Below are positions 56,384 to 64,000 of a stretch of DNA of 64,000 nucleotides, piece after piece. This stretch comes from Macrostomum hystrix. Taxonomy: Eukaryota > Platyhelminthes > Macrostomidae. Position numbers and translations under genes: made by a program. Position 1 is the first letter of the stretch, and every line of letters starts with the position of its first letter. The notes beneath the pieces were generated by a model that searched no databases, was not told the origin of the DNA, and saw only the letters and a list, made by a program, of their open reading frames with translations. The stretch lies in the NCBI GenBank assembly GCA_950097015.1, contig CATNEN010000039.1:10448001-10512000 (forward strand), read 5' to 3'.

Positions 56384-57800
56384 TATTTGAACACGGCGGT
56401 GTTTCCGCAAGCGGTGGTTCCGCTCCTTCGGCAAGCCGTCCGCCCCAGACGAGGTTCCGGTCGAGGCGCTGCGGCTCCGCTGTGTGGCTTCCCAAGTCCC
56501 AGGCGCCATGAACCGCGTGCTCGCCAGCACCCCTGCGCCCACCGACTGGACCGTAGCGAACATTGTGCCGATTCCGAAGAAGGCCGGGACAACGTGTAAA
56601 GAAGATCACCGCGTGATCTCGCTCATGTCCTGCACCGCGAAGCTTTTCAACCAACTGCTTCTCGATCGCCTGCAGTCGGTGCTGGACCCGTAGCTCCGTT
56701 ACGAGCAGAACGGGTTTCGGCTGCAGCACGGTACAGTGACCCAGATCCTCGCACTCCGCCGTGTCATCGAGGAGGCACGCATCCGCCAGTCAACCCTGAG
56801 CGTCGTATTTGTCGACTTCTGCAAGGCGTTTGACTCGGTGTCGAGAACCGCGCTCTTACTCGTCCTTCGTGCCTACCGAGTCCCGGGGCAGCTAGTCACC
56901 GCTGTCATGTCGCTGTATCGTGACAAGCGCGCTGCTGTTGCTATGGCGGACGGCCTGTCCGACCTGTTTGCCACCTCGTCAGGAGTGCTGCAGGGCGACA
57001 CGCTGGCCCCGTTCGTCTTCGTGCTTCTCCTGGACTGGGTGCTTCGGACTTCGACCTCGCCCTCCTGTCCTCGACCGTCGAAGGCACCCAGCGCCAGATT
57101 GACAGGTTGGCTGAGGTGGCATCAAGCGTCGGCCTAAAGATCAACACGCTTAAGACCGAGGTTGCCGTGCCTAGGTGATCGTGCCGGCCAACATTCCAGC
57201 TGACCTGACGTGCCGCGGCGCAGACAGGCAGATCATCTCGCTCGCACGCTGCCAGCGGTTCACTTACGTCGGCGGTCTGGTGCCCTACGTAGAAGATGAC
57301 ATCCGGCGGCGCAGAAGACTCGCATGGGCGGCCTACCATTCGATCCGGGCCGTCCTCCAGTCCACAGCGCTGCCTGACCGCCAGATGGCACGGCTGTGGC
57401 TGGCGGTGGTCGAGACCGTCCTGCTGTACTACGCCGAGTCGTGGGCGGTGACGGCTACGCTGGAGCGGCAGCTGGACTCGGCACACTCGGGGCTGCTTCA
57501 TGCGACCTTTCAAGCTGACAAGAGCGTCGGGACCGAGGCTCTGTACGAGAGAGCCCAGCTGCAACGCCCATCCACCATCCTGCGCCAGCAGCGACTTCGA
57601 CAAGCGGGACACGTTATTCGGGCCGAGAGCTACTGCCGCCAGCCCGCCCAGGACGTCCTGCTGCTCACCCTGCAGGGCCTGTAAAGGCGCGGCCAGGCTT
57701 GGACCCAGCGCTACGTCGACTGCTTGCTGAGCGACGCCGGGGCGCCCGACACTGCCACCGGCGCGGACCATATTCACGCGCTGGCTCTCCGTCGCGCCAT
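56384..57800 (+). pseudogene. Non-LTR retrotransposon reverse transcriptase, dead copy 1
   Basis: Recognisable reverse-transcriptase blocks in order are VANIVPIPKKAGT with ISLMSCTAKLFNQLL, then VFVDFCKAFDSVSR, GVLQGDTLAPFVFVLLLDWVLR, and a C-terminal part with FTYVGGLVP and TVLLYYAESWAVT. An in-frame stop is at 56691. The catalytic (Y/F)ADD box is deleted: homology jumps from the LDWVLR block to a later block in another frame at about 57045. Endonuclease and ORF1 are absent, so the copy is 5'-truncated, as is usual for non-LTR elements. The clade is not assigned. Confidence 0.85.
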
Positions 57801-58198
57801 CTGACGCTGCCTCCCTGACTTTTGGGGCTAGCGTCTCTTGTTGTTGTTGCGCGGTCAGAATCCCCTTCATTTCATTTACTGTTGATTTCCTCTGCATTTT
57901 TCTTGCTCTTAACTCACCACGAATGCTCACCCCGAATAATGCAAAGATATTATTGATAGTACGGTATATCTACATCCTCTCTCCACTTTTCCAATTGGTC
58001 ATTTGCTTCCTTTGCTTTTGTGCCCTTCATCCTTACTTTTCTCAGCGTTACTTCCAGTATCCGAGGGAGATTCGTACTCTTACTTTTTCTGTATTTACTA
58101 ATGATTACGCAACTTTGCCCTGCTTAACTTGGGTTCGTCCCAGTTATTGTCTCACAAAATAGCAAGTCAAAGGAAATGAAATGCTTTACTCCTCACAC

Positions 58199-58612
58199 TC
58201 GACATCCGATTCTGCATCCGACATCCGATTCAGCATCCGACATCCGATTCAGCATCCGACATCCGATTCTGCATCCGACATCCGATTCTGCATCCGACAT
58301 CCGATTCTGCATCCGACATCCGATTCTGCATCCGACATCCGATTCTGCATCCGACATCCGATTCTGCATCCGACAGCCGATTCTGCATCCGACATCCGAT
58401 TCTGCATCCGACATCCGATTCTGCATCCGACATCCGATTCTGCATCCGACATCCGATTCTGCATCCGACATCCGATTCTGCATCCGACATCCGATTCTGC
58501 ATCCGACAGCCGATTCTGCATCCGACATCCGATTCTGCATCCGACATCTGATTCTGCATCCGACATCCGATTCTGCATCCGACATCTGATTCTGCATTCG
58601 ACATCCGATCCG
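58199..58612. repeat. 18-bp minisatellite
   Basis: About 23 units of cgacatccgattctgcat, very uniform, with a rare cagccg variant. The 18-bp period keeps all frames open, giving five overlapping spurious frames. Intergenic between the two non-LTR remnants. Confidence 0.95.
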
Positions 58613-59170
58613 ATGAAGCTGCCGCAGCCGCTGCCGCAGCGCGTGCGGGCTTTTGAGAGCCAGTTGGTTTCGCAGCCACGGGCTGACGCGCTCTTCCAGA
58701 ACGTGAGCACGCTCTTTAGATTTTTGGTGGAACCGCAGAGCAGAGACTGCAAAAGAGCCGAAAGGGGCGAGTACAGGATAAATTAAAAAACCCCTACTTG
58801 ATTGATAACTTAGTGGAAAGTAAATAAGAAAGTATTGCCCAATGTTAACATAAACATATGTTATAAACATAACATAAACGGAGTATCAACTCCGGGTTGT
58901 ATATTTGTTTTAAATATTTTTCGGCTGAATAATATTGCTTAAAGGTGTAATAAAAGTGGCTTAGCTTGCTTGAGTTTTGTGTCCTTCGTCTCACAATGGG
59001 TATAGAATTGAGAAACGAAACTTTTCCTGTGGTTTCTACAGGAAAGGTTTCTAGAGGACTAATGCCTCTGCAGTTCAGCATAACCTCATTGTTGATCTTT
59101 GCTTTGATTCCAACATCACTGTATGTTGGGTCCGCTAATAACTTGAACTTTATGCAGTCCGGGCGGCTTG

Positions 59171-60331
59171 TTATGGAGGCCCAGTATGACATGCTTCTTT
59201 TCTGGATGTTCCTCGGAGGCGTACAGAGCTATGCTTTCTATCATTGCTGTGCAGTACAGCATGAGCTGATTGTATCTGACCGCCCTTCTGCAACTCTCGT
59301 GGATTATCTCCAAAGATCACTAGATCATCGCAGTGCAGCAAGTTGTTTATTTGTTCATCTTTAATGAAGGTATCGCTGCGAAATGAATCCCTTAGCATTG
59401 TGTTCAAAGGATCTATATAGAGTGAGAAGAGTAGAGGGGATAGGGGACAGCCTTGTCTTTCTCCATTTGTTATGCTCCTTGCCTTAGTTGCTTGGCCATC
59501 TGAGATCTTCAGTTGGAATTTAGCTCCTGAGTACATGCTTTGTATTGCTTCGATTATTTCTGGGCTGACCTTTAACTCCCTAAGTCGTTGGAAAAGTGTT
59601 GGATGGTGGACCATGTCAAATGCGCTTTTTAAGTCAAAGAATACTAAGTGAAATGGCCTTTTGCGACGCTTTTTGCTGTGGATCAACGTCAAGAGAGTGG
59701 CAATGTGGTCTGAAGTTCGGTAGCCCTTTCTATTTCCTATTTGACTGGCTGAAAGCAAGTCGAGGGTGCGAATATGAGTTTCTAGCTTTTCATAGATAAG
59801 TGAGGCAAACAGGCGAGCCAGGGCAGGCAGCACGCTTATGGGTCTGTAGTTTTTGGGGTCACTACGGGAACCCTTTTTATAAATCGGTGTGATTAGGGCA
59901 TTTGACCGCTGTGCAGGAGTCTGGCCGATTCTTACGCTTGCGTTAAATAGCTTCAGAAGTATGGGTTTTAGCATCTCTTGTCCGTAGATAACGCTCTCAT
60001 TTGTTATAACATCTATTCCTGCAGCCTTTCTTCTCTTTAGCTTTTTGACTGCTCTATCGAGATCTACACAGCTAATTAAATCCTCGGGACTAACCGCTTC
60101 ATCTGTGCGATGCGGCTGGGTTCCCGAAAAAGGATGTGCGTTAAACACTTTGGTGAGGTTGTCCGCGTTGTCAGCGATTGGGGCTTGAGATCTGTTAAGT
60201 CTCTTGCTGGGGAACAGCAACTCTTCTGCTCTTCTAACACGGACCAGATGTTCGTCTTTGAGGTTCCTTTGAGGTTCCCTTTGAGGTTCCGTAGGCCGCC
60301 ATTTTCTGAATTTATGTCCATTTATGTCCAT
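59171..60331 (-). pseudogene. Non-LTR retrotransposon reverse transcriptase, dead copy 2
   Basis: A long minus-strand frame holds KLKRRKAAGIDVITNE, ITPIYKKGSRSDPKNYRPIS, VFFDLKSAFDMVHH and GERQGCPLSPLLFSLYIDPL, the standard reverse-transcriptase blocks. The active-site box reads HCDD instead of the usual YADD. A frame change follows within about 40 bases. The sequence differs strongly from copy 1, so it is another family, probably of the CR1/jockey-like group. No 3' tail was found. Confidence 0.87.
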
Positions 60332-60370
60332 CTGCCTTGAGTTTCTTGAGCTGTTGTTTGTATTTTTCTG

Positions 60371-60850
60371 CTAGCCCATTATATTATGATGCCAGCGAAC
60401 TGTCAGTTGGTCTACGTCTTTTTTTCCTGGCCACTTACTTTTCCTTAACGCAAACAAAAAGTCCGCTCCGCTGCTGTTGAGTTTACCGTCGTAGAAGTGG
60501 ATTTCATGAAAGTCAAATGTTAAAAGCTGATGTTTAACACCATACTCACACAGATCTTTGTCGAAGAGTTGTTCTGTTCGTGTCGAACTGTCTGGGATGA
60601 TGAGTAGGTGCAGGCAATTCGCACCGTGTTGCCTTTGCCCCACGTCTATAGCAGTGACAGCTCTATATGCCCCTTACATTGATGGCTCATGGTTAAGGTC
60701 AATTTACAGACATTCTTGCGCACTGAAGTTTGGCTCTTGCAGTAACTTAATGAGCCTTTCTTGGGTGTTGTAGTAGACAACTCGAATGGAAGAGTCTGCG
60801 AAAGTCAATGGCTTTCCATAGCTTTGAGCTGACGACGACTATATCATGCT
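60371..60850 (-). other. Unrecognised upstream part of the copy-2 element
   Basis: Minus-strand sequence just 5' of the reverse transcriptase has short open pieces (KPLTFADSSIRVVYYN; LHLLIIPDSSTRTEQLFDK) separated by stops. It may be a decayed ORF1 or linker of the same retroelement. I do not recognise a domain. Confidence 0.3.
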
Positions 60851-61133
60851 TTTCAGACCTTCTTTAACTCTCTGTTTGGTACAACTGTTGCTTTCTGCCT
60901 CAGCTGGTTTCGAGTCCCTTGCTGCAGCTCCTGATGCGTTCTCTGCATTTTTACTGGCACTGACTGCATCGTCACATTTTTTTGAAGAGGCTGTTGGGTT
61001 CACTGAGCGCGAGGCCTTCTCAGCATATGTTTCCCGTCCTGCTCCTTCATTCTGCGTCTTGGTGAACGCCAGCGCTTGCAGACTGACCAGTTCGCTCGAC
61101 CTTCTGCTCGAGGCTGTGGCTGATTTGTTGGCT

Positions 61134-63588
61134 CTAGTGTTTGGCTCTGTGGTTGATATCTAGTTGTAGCTCCCCTGCCAGGCCGCCGCTGGAGTGCTGG
61201 TGATGGTCATGGGCGGGGCGCTCGGCTTGATCGCCTTGCCAGACATTGCGCAGCTCATACTGTTCTTGATCGATGTCACTGTTGTCTCCAGGCCACCAGG
61301 CTGCGGCTCGGCACTGCTGCTTGGTCCTCACGATGCCGTGGTGCCCACTGTGTGCCATGTTGATGACTCGGCTTCTCAATGCGACCGGGATGACCGTCGC
61401 CATGCCGCGGGCAATGCAGCCGTCCCCCCACAGGTAGAGCTCGTCCTTGACAAGATGGTACTCCTGCAGCTTCCGGGGCAGTTGCTTCGGGGTGGGCCAG
61501 CCTTCTCGGACAAGGCGCGCGACTGCCTGCAGGGTTTCATCGTCCGCAGTTGCTCTGCGGACCTCCTCCGGGCTGACGACTCCAGTTAGCTGTGCTGTCA
61601 GGACTTGGCCGATCTCCAGCTCCAGGTGAATTATCTGCATGCCGTCTCGACAGCAGGTCGGCGACAGTGTTGTCCCGGCCACATATGTAGCGGATGCTGA
61701 CCAGCGGGTACGCTCGTCAGCCGTTCTGTCCACCTGAGGATGCGCAGCGACCGGACTCCTTGGCTGCCAGCGGTCAGCAGCGTGCTCAGCTTGCTGTGGA
61801 CCGTGTACACGGTTACCGGGCGGCCCTATGTGAACAGGTGCCACTTTTTGACAGCCCTGACGACCGACAGGGCCTCCTTCTCTCCGACTGAGTAGTTGCG
61901 CTCTGCTGCAGTGAGCGATCTTGAGCTGTAGGCGATTGGATGTTCCTCGCCGCCCTGGACTTGTGCTAGTACAGCCCCGATGTCGTGAGCGCTGGCGTCT
62001 CATCAGATGATTGTCTCCGCGCTGGTGTCGAATGGCTTTAGGACAGGTGCCGCTGTCAGTTGCATCTTGATCTTGTCGAACGCGTTGTCTTGCTCGAGGC
62101 CCCACGACCACGGCTCGTCCTTGCGCAGCAGTCTTCGCAGCGGCTCGGTTGTCTCCGCGTAGCCGCGTACGAATCGACTGTACGATCGAAGTTGGTCGCC
62201 CCCAGGATTGCGGCCGCCTCCTTGGCGTTGCCCGGCCGGGGCGTCTCTCTGATAGCCTTCACGTACGAGTCGATTGCCTGGATGCCGCTACCAGATATCC
62301 GGAAGCCGTGGAAGTCCACTGCGGGTTGCGCGAAGACGCACTTCTCATTAAGCGTGATGTTGTACTCACCTAGCCGCTCTTCTGTTAAACGCAGGTTGTC
62401 TTCGTGCTCCTTCCGGGTCTTGCCGTGCACCAAGATGTCGTCGACTGCGTTGACCGTTCCTGGCAGCCCTTGCAGGATGCGGGCCATGGCCTTCTGGAAG
62501 AAGCCCGCAGCGCTGCTGAGACCGAACGGTACGCGGCGAAACTGTTTCAAGCCCTCGTCTGTGATGAAGGCTGTCAAGTGCCGGCTGTCTTAGTGCAGCT
62601 CAATATCCGTTCTTCATGTTTAGCTTTGTGAAGACTTGCGATCCTCGCAACTCCGCTGCCAGCTCGTCGATGGTCGGCGTCGGGTAAGCGTCCGCGATGA
62701 CCGCTTTGTTGACGTCGCGCAGGTCAATATAAATTCGGATCTTTGCGTCGCTCTTAGAGCGTAGAGCGTTGCGTTGCTCACCCAGGAACTGGCGCTGATT
62801 TTCTCGACGATCTGTTCCGCCTCCATCCTGTCAAGTTCGGACTTTACCGCCTCTTTCATGGCTAGCGGTATCTTGCGTCGTGCCTGGACCACGGGGTGGA
62901 CACTTGTGTTCCTTGCAATACTGGCCGCCGCAGCGCCTGCACTTTTCGCTGTCCTTGTGAGCCTTATTTGGCCTGGCTCTGCAGTCTTCCGCTTTGAGAC
63001 GGCGTGTACTGTCTGCGGGCCGTGTGCTGCGCTCGATGCTTCTCCGATGATTTTGGCTTCCTTGATGGCGATCTCGATCTGTACCGCGATCCGTAGGGCC
63101 TTCTGCAGTGTTAGGTCGTCGGACTCCATGAGCAGCCTCTCTCGGATGCGTGGCATGCTCGTCTTCTCGATCAGCTGATCGCGCACTATCTTACTAGTGA
63201 GGTCCTTGAATGCACAGTCGGCTGCGAGCTGCTGGAGTTCTTGGACGTACTGCTGCACTGGCTCCCCTGGTCGCTGGTCTCTGCACCTGAACTTGTCGCG
63301 TGCTCCGATGACGCTCTGGTTCGGTACGAAGATCTTGTCGAGCAGCTCGATGAATGTCTTCATGTCGGCCGCTTCCACGTTCTCCGCTAGCCGTTGGCCT
63401 TCTTGTCCGAGACAGTGCCTAAGGATTGCCATTTGCCTCTCCTGTGACACTTTGCTCAGTTCGGTTGCCGCCACGTAGGTGATGAACTGGCTCTTCCATC
63501 TCGGCCACGGGCAGCTTGGCTCGCCCGGGCTGGCTAGGTATGGAGTTGGTGGGCTGAGACCTAGGTCTGCCATTCTCGTCGCCAATTT
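61134..63588 (-). pseudogene. Ty3/gypsy-type retroelement internal region, internally deleted
   Basis: Gag begins at the ATG at 63573 (MADLGLSPPTPYL) and contains a retroviral-type Gag core with QRPGEPVQQYVQELQQLA. After a remnant of the zinc knuckle it passes directly into the start of reverse transcriptase (MEAEQIVEKI), so the protease region is missing. Reverse transcriptase continues through several frame changes to the catalytic VDDILVHG (near 62440). RNase H traces follow (near 61880), then the integrase HHCC zinc-binding part (HSGHHGIVRT, near 61340). The integrase core and 3' LTR are absent. This is an old, non-functional copy. Confidence 0.85.
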
Positions 63589-63740
63589 TGTGTATTTAAC
63601 ACAGTGATTGAATGTTGTAGCAAGCTTATAGGTTCTGCGACCCCGCACTCTATATTTATATTGAGAGGCATGCACGTGGTGAGCAAGTGTTACATAATAG
63701 GCAAGTACTATACACGTCGGGGCCGCGCGTAGGCGTTACA
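63589..63740 (-). repeat. 5' LTR of the Ty3/gypsy-type element (152 bp)
   Basis: On the minus strand the sequence starts tgtaacgcctacgcg and ends taaatacaca, the TG...CA borders of an LTR. A TATA box (caatataaatataga) lies inside. Just after it, attggcgacgagaatgg is a plausible primer-binding site leading into Gag. No second LTR is visible, so the borders rest on pattern alone. Confidence 0.55.
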
Positions 63741-63755
63741 AATCAATGGACAGCA

Positions 63756-63960
63756 AATGAACTAATATACGCTCGTATCGCGTGGTCCACAACAGATCTT
63801 ATGTGTGATCGGGTCATCTCGCCGTCTGGCATTACCTACGATTGGCGCGAAATTAAATATCACCTGCACAGGGTTAGCCATTTCGATCCCATCACCAGGA
63901 AGCCTTGTCAAGGATGACGATGGCCCAAAACTTTTCCTGACGTTTTTAAGAATCGATTGC
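63756..63960 (+). pseudogene. STUB1/CHIP-like U-box fragment
   Basis: The frame 63795-63905 reads [16 protein letters not shown], then [15 protein letters not shown]. This matches the U-box of the CHIP ubiquitin ligase (its conserved ITPSGITYD and RVGHFDPVTR segments). After RKP the frame meets a stop at about 63915. Continuing in the +1 frame gives a weakly similar PLVKDD...LFL stretch, suggesting a one-base shift in a decayed copy. No TPR region is visible upstream, where the LTR ends at 63740. It could be an exon of a real gene continuing past the window or a pseudogene; I favour a pseudogene. Confidence 0.6.
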
Positions 63961-64000
63961 TCACCTGTTTCTAAGAATCGATCAATTGTTTCTTAGAACT

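Noticed and set aside
58176-58870. Five overlapping frames of 137-225 codons
   Set aside because: The 18-bp array is open in several frames on both strands; no signal of protein conservation.
60846-61163. 105-codon frame with a signal-peptide-like start on the plus strand
   Set aside because: It lies antisense to decayed retroelement sequence and its hydrophobic start has no supporting context.

Overview
The window is nuclear DNA from an animal. Genes are split by spliceosomal GT-AG introns, the proteins are metazoan (SMG1, CREB3-type bZIP, PPP1R37, Ly6, CUB and fibrinogen-related secreted proteins), and the mobile DNA is typically animal (mariner, tRNA-derived SINEs, hAT-like MITEs, non-LTR and Ty3/gypsy retroelements). 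The protein style and the very heavy minisatellite load would suit a spiralian such as a flatworm or mollusc, but the sequence alone does not settle this. All gene models were built by eye from homology, splice consensus and reading phase.

Layout. 1-11.4 kb: the 3' two thirds of SMG1 (+), thirteen exons through the kinase and FATC domains. 13.1-14.5 kb: a Ly6-type GPI-anchored protein (+). 15.0-15.5 kb: a C22orf39/PANTS homologue (-). 15.7 and 18.2 kb: two copies of one MITE with perfect 8-bp target duplications. 19.5 kb: SPCS1 (+). 21.1-22.4 kb: a mariner with a frameshifted transposase. 24.6-29.8 kb: a CREB3-family membrane-bound bZIP factor (+), whose 3-kb intron is a 20-bp satellite. 30.9-31.4 kb: a secreted CUB protein (-). 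32.1-33.6 kb: a secreted fibrinogen-related protein (-). 34.3-35.1 kb: a second, broken mariner. 35.7-39.3 kb: two large intergenic satellites. 39.9-47.0 kb: a PPP1R37 homologue (-) with six exons, four of its five introns holding a tandem array and the fifth a SINE. 47.7-50.9 kb: short inverted-repeat elements. 52.2-54.2 kb: a 23/24-bp satellite, followed by a TATA-driven gene for a 72-residue secreted peptide (54.6-55.5 kb). 56.4-64 kb: a graveyard of retroelements (two dead non-LTR elements, one dead Ty3/gypsy element with a short LTR) ending in a fragment resembling the STUB1/CHIP U-box.

The dominant theme is repeat structure. Most introns of the large genes carry their own tandem array with a private unit sequence. 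Periods cluster at 20-24, 32-33 and 43-45 bp. Two 24-bp arrays lie in frame inside PPP1R37. The intron array of the bZIP gene repeats the AP-1 core TGACTCA in most of about 118 units, and the array upstream of the secreted-peptide promoter repeats a CRE-like TGACGTC. No known operon-like or defence system is visible; the genes appear to be independent housekeeping, signalling and secretory loci.
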